The notes under the pieces: model-generated
Database searches by the model: none
The model's input: the letters and a program-made list of their open reading frames with translations, nothing else
Told to the model about the DNA's origin: nothing
Assembly (NCBI GenBank): GCA_047967505.1
Contig: CM106540.1
Source of the DNA: Dipteris shenzhenensis
Lineage: Eukaryota > Polypodiophyta > Polypodiopsida > Gleicheniales
DNA: 64,000 nt
Direction: 5' to 3' (one strand)
Made by a program: the position numbers and the translations under genes
Part shown: one piece after another, positions 34,407 to 44,459 of the stretch
Numbering within the stretch: the first letter of the stretch is position 1
Layout of the letters: every line of letters starts with the position of its first letter

Positions 34407-34640
34407 GAGACCTGTATTTTTTAGAGAATGGGGGGGCTCCCATTTCTCCTCTCATACTAGTACAGGGTTGAGATGGCATTTTCAGCCTCAACCTTGGTTG
34501 TTTACTATGTCCTTCTGAGGAGCAGGCATGAAGTATTTCTGCCTTGAGATTTTGCTCTCTCAGGTTTTGTTCATACTTAATAAGAAATCTTTTTCTAGAA
34601 AAACAAAAAAAGCTCAAACAACAAAAAATGGAGCTAAGAG
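34404..34640 (+). mobile_element. LINE family B, 5'-truncated 3' end with poly(A)
   Basis: The region containing GGTTGAGATGGCATTTTCAG and CCTCAACC corresponds to GATTGAGATGGCACTATCAG and CCTCAATCC at the 3' end of the full LINE B (57670-57705), followed by a similar AT-rich 3' UTR and an A-rich tail (34598-34640). Confidence 0.7.
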
Positions 34641-34649
34641 TCTGCAGCT

Positions 34650-36804
34650 GAATCAGAAACCAAAGCCCGGCACCATAGTATCTCTCCGTTGGGCTGCGAA
34701 GATCTCTCGGATCTATGTTTGTCAACCTGTCTCGCGCTATGGCAGAGGGCGTAGTCTCCTCAACCTCTATATCCGATGGGCTGCGAAGATCTCTCGGATC
34801 TATGTTTGTCAACCTGTCTCGCGCTATGGCAGAGGGCGTAGTCTCCTCAACCTCTATATCCGATGGGCTATGTCAAGAGTTATGGATACATGTGCATACC
34901 AAACTATGTCAGTCCCACTCTCTATTAAGCATATGGATTACTCTAGTGCTAGCCTCGGTAGTCTCCAACAAGGTAAGGCCCATACCCTAAGGATTTGGTA
35001 AGGGCATCAACCTAGAGAGGTGTCATGGCAAACTTTGCAAATGGGGAACTTTACTATCTGATGGGGAACTGAGGGCTTATTCCAAATCATCCTAGAGACA
35101 ATAGTCACCTGCAGCCATTCAAATCTCCTCCACTCTACCGATGAGAGGTCTTCCCAAGTTTAACGGTCAAGTCTCTCTATCTGCAAGGCACATCTAAGGC
35201 CTCCAAGTGCCTCTACTATCCCTCTGCTGAGGATGATACAAGGACTATGTCGTTTGCATATAGTAAGATCTGTACGATCAAATCTGCCAGTAGTGATCCC
35301 TCGCCTGCCATGCGGTCAATAAAAGATGTGATCTCATCGATATAAAGCCCGAAGAGAGTCGGTGATAGAGGGCATCCCTGCTTCACATTGATGGTGCTCT
35401 CAACCCAATCTAATTGTTCCCCCGAGGCACGAACTTTCCCTTTGATAGACGCGTATAGCTCACCACCCCCTAGATCAAGAGCTTTGGGATCTGCATCTCT
35501 TGAAGCCTCCTGATCTGAACACAGCATAGAACAGTGTCAAAGGCCTTCTAGATGTCTACAAAGCAAACGTAGACTTTCTGGTGCCTTGATCTTGCCTCCT
35601 CAATGATGGCTCTCAAAGTGAAGATGTGATCAAGGGTGGAGTGCTATCATCGGAAGCCTACCTGCCCAAGAGCCCGCTACCCATGTGCCTCCATATGACT
35701 GCTGATCTCCCGCTCTAGTACTGACCCATAAATCTTGGCCAGAGTATGACCAATCAAAAGAGTACGGTAGTTCCTAGTGTCCATGGAATCCCCTGCTTTG
35801 TGTATGGACACAATGGTGGTAGTACTCCAAGAGGATGGGAAGCCATGACAAACCACATGGTTGAACATCTGCGCGAAGATCGGAGCTAGGACCTACTACC
35901 CATGTGCGAAGTGCTCTATCCGTAGTCCCTCATGGTCCTTTGCTCTCCGGTTATGAAGCCGGCGAAGCGCACCTCGTACATGCTGTGCTGTGAATAGATG
36001 GCATGTGGTGGGCCTAGGCATCAGGACATCATAAACTGAGATCGCAAAAGTGTGCCAAACCCTTGGATTTGTGATGGGAATAGGTGGCTTCTCCTCATAT
36101 AGGAACCCCCAACCAAAGGTTGGATCCCTCCCTTGGAATGATCGGGTCACCTCCTCCATCTTATGTGTGAGGGAAAGCCCGCCTCTTACGACGTGTCAAT
36201 AGTCATAAAATCTGTTGTGCCTCATGTGTCGTCAGATGGCCCAAGGCTCGCTCGGGTGTGAGGTGCAATCTCATCTCTCTACACCTACATCGTACCAAGG
36301 ATTCTAAGGCATCGTCCCAACTGGGGCATGTGCTGCTGCAGATCTGGTCGTGGGAAAGGATTTAGTGGCTGTGTCATGTACCACTAAGACTAGTGTGTCC
36401 GAAGCCCGAGTGAGGTCTGCATCATCTCGAAGTACGTCTGAGAGCTCCTGAGCTAGGTAGCTCACGTAGACTAAGTCGAGAGCATGATCAAAGTGGATCT
36501 CGACACGAGTGAGTATGGGCGGGGGGGGGGGATCTCCCTATAGGTGGTACAACAACCGAGATGGGAAAAGCTAAGTATGAGTGGTTAGTATGAAGTGGGG
36601 GAGGGGAGGCGCAGTAAGATCATGTATCTGTGGTGCAAAAGCCAAGGGACCTACAGACGGTCCACTATACTAGACCCTCCAACATGTGGGAAACAAGTGA
36701 GACCACCAGATGCCAGTCATCTTTGGAGGCCATTATATATAATCAGGTTATGGACCGCTCCCAGCTCAAGTACGTGTTGCCCGTATTCTCTCACGTGTGG
36801 TGCA
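34650..36804 (-). pseudogene. LINE A ORF2, C-terminal two thirds (relic)
   Basis: On the minus strand, from 36804 down: the end of the endonuclease (HNLIIYNGLQR, about 36745), a linker, RT segments PSSWSTTTIVSIHKAGDSMD, TRNYRTLLIGHTLAKIYGSV (35868-35680), INVKQGCPLSPTLFGLYIDE and LLYANDIVLVSSSAEG (35350-35220). The catalytic YADD has become YAND. The C-terminal region follows at 34990-34650. The 5' part of the same copy continues at 39289, on the other side of an inserted LTR element. Confidence 0.85.
34691..34864. repeat. 87-bp in-frame tandem duplication
   Basis: The 87-bp block starting GGGCTGCGAAGATCTCTCGG at 34691 is repeated without visible difference from 34778. Because 87 is a multiple of three the minus-strand LINE frame stays open through both copies (ARDRLTNIDPRDLRSP occurs twice). 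Near-identity implies a recent event in an old element. Confidence 0.95.
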
Positions 36805-37131
36805 TGAAAGATCATAGTGGTAGGGAGAGAAGCAAGCTAACACTAGGAATGGAAAGGAATGATAACAAGCATAATGGTTATGAAATGGAAAGAGAATGAA
36901 AGCAATAGACAAGTACTCACATGATACCAAAGAGCTTGATGTTGACTGATGTGAAAGACAATAGACAAGTACAACACTATATAGTGTGACACTAGACTAT
37001 AGAAACCCATAGTGTATATGGGATAACTCCCAATATGACACGTGGCATGTCTAGGACTCACTAGACTATAAAACACACCTAGACCGCCTAGAACACTCAT
37101 TTTAGACTCACTTTGGCTTCATATTCCAACA
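36805..37131 (-). repeat. 3' LTR (327 bp)
   Basis: It begins TGAAAGATCATAGTGGTAGG and ends TTCATATTCCAACA, giving the TG...CA ends of an LTR. It aligns end to end with the LTR at 38958-39288, with roughly a dozen substitutions and a short indel near AAGAGC(AAGC)TTG. In element orientation this is the downstream LTR, since gag is on the minus strand. Confidence 0.93.
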
Positions 37132-37145
37132 CCCCCCCCCCATGA
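37132..37145 (-). other. Polypurine tract
   Basis: Plus-strand CCCCCCCCCATG, hence a run of G on the minus strand, lies directly against the inner edge of the 3' LTR, where plus-strand DNA synthesis is primed. Confidence 0.85.
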
Positions 37146-37620
37146 AGGCAAGGTGAGAGACTACTGGAATGGAACCAAGAACAGAACATGACAATGACAG
37201 TCATTAAAGTGTGCACTCCATGTAACTCAGAGGTTAAAATCTGAGCGTGTTCAGAGGTTGATCAAAGCACTCTCATGGCTTGAGACTCAACATGCTCAGA
37301 GGCTCACATTATAGCATGGCTACATGACCAGCTCATAGGTCTAGGAATACACCAACATCCTAGAACTCGGCCAGGCCTGATAACGAGACCTATCAAAGCC
37401 AATACATATGGCTCCTATAGTACATCCCCCCTTGGCTTCATAACAGGACATGTTAGGAAGCCCCACACCAAAATATGAAAACCAATACATCTTTTTAGAA
37501 GGACTATCCAAGGCGGAGGACCTTTAGACTCAATGAAAACCAAACACTCAATACATATCATTTTAAGGGGACTACCCAAGGCAGAAGACCCCAAAATACA
37601 TCAAGCTATAGGAATAATAG
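37146..37620. other. Internal non-coding region between gag and 3' LTR
   Basis: About 470 bp in which the autonomous relatives would carry the rest of pol. No pol motif is visible, only repeated phrases such as AACTCAGAGG and ATGCTCAGAGG. Confidence 0.6.
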
Positions 37621-37621
37621 A

Positions 37622-38482
37622 TCAGAAACAAAATTTCCGATCATCAGGTACATAGACCTCTGAATAGAGAGAGAGATTTCTGATGTCGGCAATAAGAGCA
37701 TGAGTCGGTGTCGAAGCATCATCTTCTTCTTCGTCTTCACTTGTTGCAGCCCCAACCAAGTCGACCTGATCCTTGTGTTGTTGCTTGACAAGCTTCTCGA
37801 AGCAGCGATCCTCGGTATGACCAAGCTTCCCACAGTGATTGCATTTGAAAGGCTTGAATTTGCCTTTGCCTTTACCCTTGGAGTACAGTACAGTGGAGTC
37901 CGGAGTGTCTACATACCGGCTGTCATGATCAATAAGCATAGCAACCATATCATGATAACCCATTTGTGTCACAGGCAATACTGATACGATCTCCTGGTAC
38001 TTAGAATTTTCCTCAATGCTCGAGAGGAGCACAACAACTTGATCATCTTCTCCTACAGGGGCCGCCAGACTAGCAAGCTGAGTGACAGGGGATTCCATAT
38101 GATTCAAGTGAGCAAGAAGAGAGTCTTCATGCTTCATTTGCAGCTTGAAGAATTCCTGTCTGAGGAATACCTTTGAATTGATGATTTTGTTGCCGAACAA
38201 TTCTTCAAACCTATCCCATAAGTCGTGAGCAGTGGAATCAAAATCAAAATGATGAATAGCGTCATCACCCAACCCCAAAACAATGACAGAAAGAGCTTTG
38301 TCATTCAAATTCTCCCACTGTGCAATTTTCTTTTCATCAAATTGTGGCTTTTTCTCCTTGACACGCACAACATTCCACACTCCATCTTTCATAAGTACAA
38401 GACGCATCTTGGTTTGCCATGTAGGGAAATTCTTACCATTAAACTTCTCGAACGAAATGGTAGTTGATTTGGAAGACTCCAT
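37622..38482 (-). CDS. Copia-type Gag, intact single ORF
   Basis: The frame opens upstream, but the start at 38482 (MESSKSTTISFEKFNGKNFP) gives the usual Copia gag N-terminus, 286 residues long. It has WQTKMRLVLMKDGVWNV, LGLGDDAIHHFDFDSTAHDL, WDRFEELFGNKIINSKVFLR (UBN2/retrotran_gag fold) and a zinc knuckle CNHCGKLGHTEDRC near residue 215-228, then an acidic serine/glutamate tail. It ends with a stop rather than running into protease. Gag would form the particle and bind RNA; enzymes must come in trans. No frame damage is visible, which supports recent activity. Confidence 0.92.
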   Translation of the reverse strand: MESSKSTTISFEKFNGKNFPTWQTKMRLVLMKDGVWNVVRVKEKKPQFDEKKIAQWENLNDKALSVIVLGLGDDAIHHFDFDSTAHDLWDRFEELFGNKIINSKVFLRQEFFKLQMKHEDSLLAHLNHMESPVTQLASLAAPVGEDDQVVVLLSSIEENSKYQEIVSVLPVTQMGYHDMVAMLIDHDSRYVDTPDSTVLYSKGKGKGKFKPFKCNHCGKLGHTEDRCFEKLVKQQHKDQVDLVGAATSEDEEEDDASTPTHALIADIRNLSLYSEVYVPDDRKFCF

Positions 38483-38941
38483 GGCTGCGGGCAGCAGCTC
38501 CAAGAGTATGTCGAGTAGAACGAGCAAATGTGACAACTGCTAGTGGAGCTTCAATCGAGGACAGGAGCAGTTGGAGTTGGCACGCATTTCGAGGCTATAT
38601 GGACACGCATGTACGGGCAGGCTGGTACGGCACAAACTGTACGAAAACGGTCTGTACAGATTGTGCGGCCTGTTTATAGCGGGCTTGTTTGCAGCAGGCT
38701 GTAGTAGCTGAAGAGGGGGTAGTTGATGGCGAGGAAAGACCATGGTGACGCTTGGGTAGAAGGAGTGCTCAAGGAAGGAGAGAAGAGGGCAGCATGGTGA
38801 GGCTTGGGTAGAAGAGGGTATGCTCAAGGAAGGAGAGGAAAGGGCAGCCTTCCAGGGAGGATGAGATAGAGTAGCTTCATTGGCCTCCCTCACCTCAACC
38901 TCTTGGAAGGGAAAGGGAAAGAGAGAGCAGGGCTAAGAACA

Positions 38942-38955
38942 TGGCTCTGATACCA
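38942..38955 (-). other. Primer-binding site for initiator Met tRNA
   Basis: On the minus strand TGGTATCAGAGCCATG follows the 5' LTR after a TG spacer. TGGTATCAGAGC is the complement of the 3' end of plant initiator tRNA-Met and the standard Copia primer-binding site. Confidence 0.93.
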
Positions 38956-38957
38956 CA

Positions 38958-39288
38958 TGAAAGATCATAGTGATAGGGAGAGAAGCAAGCTAACACTAGG
39001 AATGGAAAGGAATGATAACAAGCATAATGGAAATGAAATGGAAAGAGAATGAAAGCAATAGACAAGTACTCACATGATACCAAAGAGCAAGCTTGATGTT
39101 GACTGATGTGATAGACAATAGACAAGTTCAATACTATATAGTGTGACACTAGACTCTAGAAAGCCATCGTGTATATGGAATAACTCCCAATATGACACGT
39201 GGCATGTCTAGGACTCACTAGACTATAAAACACACCTAGACCACCTAGAACACTCATTTTAGACTCACTTTGGCTTCATATTCCAACA
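38958..39288 (-). repeat. 5' LTR (331 bp)
   Basis: TGAAAGATCATAGTGATAGG ... TTCATATTCCAACA. It is the partner of the LTR at 36805-37131 and upstream in element orientation. Confidence 0.93.
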
Positions 39289-40930
39289 ATGCATCTGATG
39301 AGTGCCTCACAATCTCCAACTTTGTTGGGCAGCACTATGAGGGAGTCAGAGTCAAAGTCTAGCAAGCCCACCTACCTGTCTCATGTGCGTGCATTGGTGT
39401 CATCGGGGAGGAGGATGTCTCCCTACTTGGAGAACTCTGTGATGTCATCATATATCGCCTCATATGGACTATGCCCCTCTATAGTGACCTCATGTGCATA
39501 GGTTGATGTATTTGGGGGGAAGTAGCTCACCGCAATGAAGATCGGCCGTGCCACCAACCGTCGGACTGGTATCCACATGTGTCATGCATGCTCCTCTCTT
39601 TGTACCATAGACATGAAAGGCCCTTAGATATGATCTGAATAAGGCGGCTACACCTTTCGAGCCCCGTACCCCATTGTCTCTTCTCATCTCCTTACTTTAG
39701 GCCTATAGGCTGACTCACAGGTGTACCCCGTCATTGTGGGCAGTCCTCTCTTAGGGCTCTCATGTGTCTCGGTATAAAAGATCGTGTCTATGTCAACGTA
39801 TGTCTTCAAAAACCCCCTTAGATCGGACCAAAGTCTACCATTACAATTCCGAACAACCACTTTATGCACTCATCCCATCGTCCCAACACCATCGTAATTC
39901 CACTTCTTCCTTCTCACCCCTGTCTACTCTTTTTCAGATAATCACTTTGCCATCTTTGTATGCAACCCACTTTCCCGCCTCTCTTGCCACCATCACTCAT
40001 ACCATTCCCTCCTTTCTGTGCTCCTGTTGTAGGAGAGTGAGATCGTCATCCAAGTATATCCTGGTCCCTTTCAGAGTTTTTCCCTCGTGCTCATGAGGGT
40101 AGACCTATCCATGGCAGTGCGGAGTTTCAGCACTAATGGTCTAGTTGGTGATTCCGTGTTGCTTACTCTCAAGGCTGTCTCGCATGTAAGGTTGACACCC
40201 ATCCTAGTGAACAATGCTTGGGAATCTACCATTGGGGTGTCCCCTACTATTAAGCATAATACAAAGCCTCACTGGCCCTCCTTTTCCTCTGCCTCGAAAA
40301 TTAACTCCTTAGGGGCTGCTGATCCCTTTTAGCCACTGCTGTCTATTCAAGCATCTCTTCTTTTCCTTTAGTAAGCTGTTGTGTAAACTCAGCATATTTC
40401 ATGTTCATTGTGGCCTGCGGGGCAGTCATCTCCTTCTTGAGAGTTGCATTCTCTGCTGTAAGTTCCTCCATGGCTTTGCAGCCACCCTTTGAGGTCATTT
40501 GCATGTCTCTCATTTGCTGGTGCCTGTACCTCAGTTTGGTTCTCTCAGTTTCCCGTCCCACTTTTTCTTTTCCCAATCCTCACACTTTGCCTTTTGTTTC
40601 TTCTATTCCTCCTGTACTTTCCCTCCATGCTTCTTGATTTCGTTCAGTGTCTTGTCTACATGAGCCTTCTCAGCCAGTAAAGCCACATTTGTGGCCTCCA
40701 AACAGTCAATCTTCTCGATTACTACTGGGCATATTTTATTAAGGCAGGCCAATACATCATTTGTTGTTTTGTGAGCTGTCGCTATTGAGAGGTACAACTG
40801 TCATGGAATTTTTCAAAGCTTGTTTGCCCCATGTGTTTTCTATACACCCTCATGTGGGCATTGTGTAAAACAGTTCTGTAGATAATCACTGCCAATTTTA
40901 AGAAAGCAACAAGTAACTTTCATTCTTGAT
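39289..40930 (-). pseudogene. LINE A: ORF1 and N-terminal endonuclease (5' part of interrupted copy)
   Basis: From 40930 down the minus strand holds a coiled-coil ORF1 (ATNVALLAEKAHVDKTLNEI at 40700-40640; TAENATLKKEMTAPQATMNM near 40440), then the ORF1 C-terminal domain (VAREAGKWVAYKDGKVII, about 39975), then the endonuclease (RNCNGRLWSDLRGFLKTYVD, DTIFYTETHESPKRGLPTMT) down to LIVLPNKVGDCEALIRC at 39293. The remaining part of ORF2 continues at 36804. ORF1 closely resembles that at 13.2-14.3 kb, so these two copies form one subfamily. Confidence 0.8.
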
Positions 40931-40976
40931 CCTTTCTTGGTATGTTTGTTGGACTGGTCTGTGCTTTTTTTGTAGG

Positions 40977-41480
40977 AAGAGAAAGAAAGAAAGTTTATCA
41001 AAGTCTTCGGAAGACCAATGGGTCTATGAGAGTGTGAAAAACCTTATACAACCAAGCTGTGGTGGTGGAGCTACTAAACGAGCATCCACACCAATGCAAA
41101 GGCAAAAAATGTAGAATGTCAGTACTAAATCCTAGGTACAACATAGTCATGTCGGTAGTTGACTATCTCATCATCATCATCATCATCATCACCATTAGGA
41201 CATCAGGGTGGATGAGGCAATGGGGGCATGAAATCGGCGATGGAGTGTTGTCGGCCACTCAAAGGTGCAGCTCTGGCATATCTCTTGGTCTACAAGAGGC
41301 CTCGTGGGCCTATGAGACAAATGCAAGACCAAAAGGTAACTCATACAAACCACTAAGGGCTGAAGCAAAGGGCTTACTAAGGCCCTTGCTGAAAGCTGAA
41401 GTGCTAAGCTGGTGAACAAAATAGTAGAGAAGCAAAATATCAGAAGAGTGTCAGGTGCTTAAAGCTAACGCTCCTAGGAG
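40977..41480 (-). mobile_element. Two LINE A 3'-end fragments
   Basis: 40977-41283 begins with (GAAA)n and the hairpin GTCTTCGGAAGAC, then runs through a (TCA)n stretch (41168-41193) shared with the copies at 41.7 and 46.7 kb. 41284-41480 starts again with AGAGGCCTCGTGGGCCTATG, the 3' terminus of the variant at 14.85 kb, and includes ACTCATACAAACCACTA as that copy does. Both are minus-strand and 5'-truncated. Confidence 0.75.
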
Positions 41481-42369
41481 AGCGAGAGAGAGAGAGAGAG
41501 AGAGTTTATTAAAGTCTTCGGAAGACCGATGGGTCTATGAGACTATGGAAATCCCCGTACAAACGAGCTGTGGTGGTGGAGCTACTGATCAAGCATCCAC
41601 ACCAATGCAAAATGCAGAAAATGCAGAATGGTAGTACTAAGTACTAAGTACAACATAGTCATGTCAGTGGTCGAGTATATATCAATCTCATCATCATCAT
41701 CATCATCATAGGACATCAGGGTTGATGAGGCAATGTAGGCATGAAATCTGCGATAGAGTGCTGCCGGCCACTCACGTGTGTGTCCCTGGCACGTCTCCTG
41801 GTCATAGCTCTGCGCCTAACAGGTCCATGGTTCCATGATCACGCCGGAATCCAGCCTGTCCTGCAGCTCTGAGTCCTCAGCACTCCACAACTCTGCTGAC
41901 CTCGGAATCAAGCACTGATGCATGCATAAAAATCATAATGGTCCTGTAATTCTCCAGGCTCATGGGATTCTCTCCAGATCGTGTTAATAGTCTAGGTGCA
42001 TGGAAACCCCAAACAAAAACAGCTTCACTAAAGAGCTTTGCTAAGATCGGGGCTAGGAGCTTAATCCCATATGCAATAAACTCAGTGCATAGTCCCTCAT
42101 GATCCTTCGCTCGGCCATTATGAAGTTTCATTGCGGCATCCTTTACCCCCCCTTAGTGAAGAGGGTGCAAGATGTGGGGCGTGGCATATGTGAGAGGTTA
42201 GGGACGGGTTGATTTGGGATGTCATAAAGTGTGCGTGCATAATTATACCAAACCTAAGTGTCAGTGAGTGGTGGTGAGGGGACCGTCCCTCTAGAAATCT
42301 CTACCAAAAGTCCTTAGAGTTGTTACTAAACAATATGTTCAGTAGTTCTCTCGTTTTGATGAACAAAAT

Positions 42370-43594
42370 CTAGTTTCTTTCTACGTACCAGTCGACGATA
42401 CTTGCGTAGCGTCGCTGATTTGCTCGAAAGACTGTTTTTGGTTTCAAATCTGAGCTGACGGCGTAAAGCTTACACTCATCATCGTACCAGCTATTACAGG
42501 GTACGGTCCTAGGGGGTGGTGGGCGGGTGGTGTGAGGGAAAGCGTGAAGGGCAGCCTCGTGTAATGAGCAGGTGACTAGGGCTCCACAATCCTCTAATAG
42601 GGGTATGAAGTCAATATAAGCGAGAAGTATGTACAGACGGCCAGCATAAGTAGATGAGTGATCGCGGTCAAAGTGTATATCATAGTAGGTGGAGTGAGAA
42701 CTTAGTGGGGTGGAAGGTGCTGTGTGACAGTGAGTGGAAATGCTAAAGAAAAGATAGGTATGATCATCCCCTAGAGGGAGAGGTGCTACAGTAAAATCAA
42801 TGATGCAAGATGTGAAGGCAGGGGATCCCATGATGTTATCAACAACGTTGCAGCCTCCCGCATGTGAAAAGCCCATGAAACCACCTGAGGCAGGCCATTT
42901 GTCAAGACCATTATAAATAATGAGATCATGCATCCTGCCGAGGTCTAATAGGGCCTGCCCATAAGATGTGATCTGACCTCATCTGTCGGCCGAAACCCGT
43001 AGCATACCTACATCCTCAAGGTCAATGTCTGGCAGTAGAGTGGAATCATCCTTGAAGTTGAGGAGTTACCTGACGGGCGCATGTCCTCGCATTGAAGTCC
43101 CAAACTAGGAGGACTTCTCTGCGGCTAGAGAAGTCAACAATGGACTGATAAAGAGCAGCAAATAAAGATGTACCATCCTCACCTCGAATATCTCTGAAAA
43201 AGTCGGAGGTCTCAGGGGGGAAGTAGCAAACTGCAACAAACAGGTCCCGGCTGTTTATATGCCGAATCCGGATCCAAAGAAACCTGGAATGTGCATCTCT
43301 CTGCTCTATTGAAATGGTCCCTAAAAGTGTGGATCTGTAAAGGACTACCACTCCACCTAACCCTCGAACTCCCCCTGTATCCCTTGTCTCATCTCTGTAG
43401 GCGGACTCCCATGTATACCCGCTGACTACTAGTAGTGGGCGCTCTGGACTCTGATGTGTCTCTGTGTAAAAGACTATGTCGTGACCTATATAGGATTCTG
43501 AGAAGTTTGTTGGTTCTGACCATAAGGTACCATTACAGTTCCAAATGGTGCACGATAGGGTCTCGGATATCTGAGTCTCATAGACCCCACTTCC
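42370..43594 (-). pseudogene. LINE A ORF2 endonuclease (43-kb copy)
   Basis: Directly after the amber codon the same frame reads GSGVYETQISETLSCTIWNC, NGTLWSEPTNFSESYIGHDI, VFYTETHQSPERPLLVVSGY and onward to DLFVAVCYFPPETSDFF and VLLVWDFNARTC (GDFN has become WDFN), an uninterrupted frame of about 180 codons with no methionine near its start. After a shift, 42933-42370 reads MHDLIIYNGLDKW, GSPAFTSCIIDFTVAPLPLG and DDHTYLFFSI. Confidence 0.85.
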
Positions 43595-43597
43595 CTA

Positions 43598-44260
43598 TGT
43601 AGGGGAGGGGACTGGTGCCCTACGCGGGCTTGTAAGAAGTCGTCCCTCTTGTACCACTGCCCACTTCCCCTCCTCCTGGGCCTCATCCCGCTGCTGCAAC
43701 AAGGAGCGTCTCTCCTCAACCTGTAGAGGGGTGAGGTCCTCATCCATGGATATCGCTGGCTGGTCTCGAAGGACTGACCTGCGTCGTATAGCTGAAAGTT
43801 GTGCCTGAGTGTCATGGAACCATATGATCAGGGGTTGCTCTCGGTTGGGGTCTCTCCCCACCCACCATGCCCGATCATGTGCTCAGTCACACCCAGAGTA
43901 GCGGCCACAAAAGTAGTCGCATCTACCATCGGTGTAGCCTCAGTGCGTGGGATCCCACGTGCTCTGATGTTGAGAGCCTTATTGGCTTTGTGCTGTTGCT
44001 CCATGATTGTAGCTGAAACTGTTACCCTTGCGGGTTCCCTTTTGGCCACGTCAACCCATCTAGATGTCTTCTCAATAACAGAGTGCATGCTCGCAAGCTA
44101 TGCCTTGACAACCGGGGTACTCCCTGGGATTGTGTATGGATGTGACCTCCTGCCCGAGCTGCGATATAGAGATATCCTGTCTGAGTCAATAAATGAGACC
44201 AGCCTGCTACCGAAAGGCGTGAGAGCCTGTTCCTATATGATGATCCTCCTCTGCATATAA
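43598..44260 (-). pseudogene. LINE A ORF1 (43-kb copy)
   Basis: It reads SRWVDVAKREPARVTVSATI, IRARGIPR, then after one frameshift near 43850 GRDPNREQPLIIWFHDTQAQ, LSMD-like SMDEDLTPLQVEERRSLLQQ and EGKWAVVQEGRLL. It ends at the amber codon 43595-43597. It is homologous throughout to 32112-32582, with the same terminal stop. Confidence 0.75.
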
Positions 44261-44459
44261 GGCATCCAGAATCCTGAGACTGGCAAAGCGACCTCTCCTA
44301 TGAAGCTCAAAAATCATCTACATTGTAGGAAACTAGTCTGAGGTAGAAACCTTAAGTGAAATGCATATCGAACCACCTCTATCCAAAGCCCAATCGTCAA
44401 CCTAAAATCTATCAATGCATGCATGAATGGGCATCTGAGGTCTAGGTACCTAGTTTAGA

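Larger units (their letters stand above)
36805..39288 (-). mobile_element. Complete gag-only LTR retrotransposon (Copia-like)
   Basis: The element has LTRs at 36805-37131 and 38958-39288, a primer-binding site, a polypurine tract and one gag ORF, but no protease, integrase or reverse transcriptase: a 2.48-kb non-autonomous element of the TR-GAG type. It is flanked by GTGCA (36800-36804) and ATGCA (39289-39293), a 5-bp target duplication with one difference. Joining the flanks restores the LINE A endonuclease order: ...LIVLPNKVGDCEALIRC on the 39.3-kb side and HVLELGAVHNLIIYNG on the 36.8-kb side. It is the youngest-looking LTR element in the window. Confidence 0.93.
41484..44320 (-). mobile_element. 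LINE family A copy lacking most of the reverse transcriptase
   Basis: The tail is a (GA)n run, followed by the hairpin GTCTTCGGAAGAC (about 41514-41526). The minus strand carries a short 3' UTR, a piece of the linker/RT region (41877-42131, KLHNGRAKDHEGLCTEFIAY), the endonuclease (42370-43590) and ORF1 (43598-44100 and upstream). The RT palm and the C-terminal region are deleted. ORF1 and endonuclease are the best preserved of all family A copies. Confidence 0.8.
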
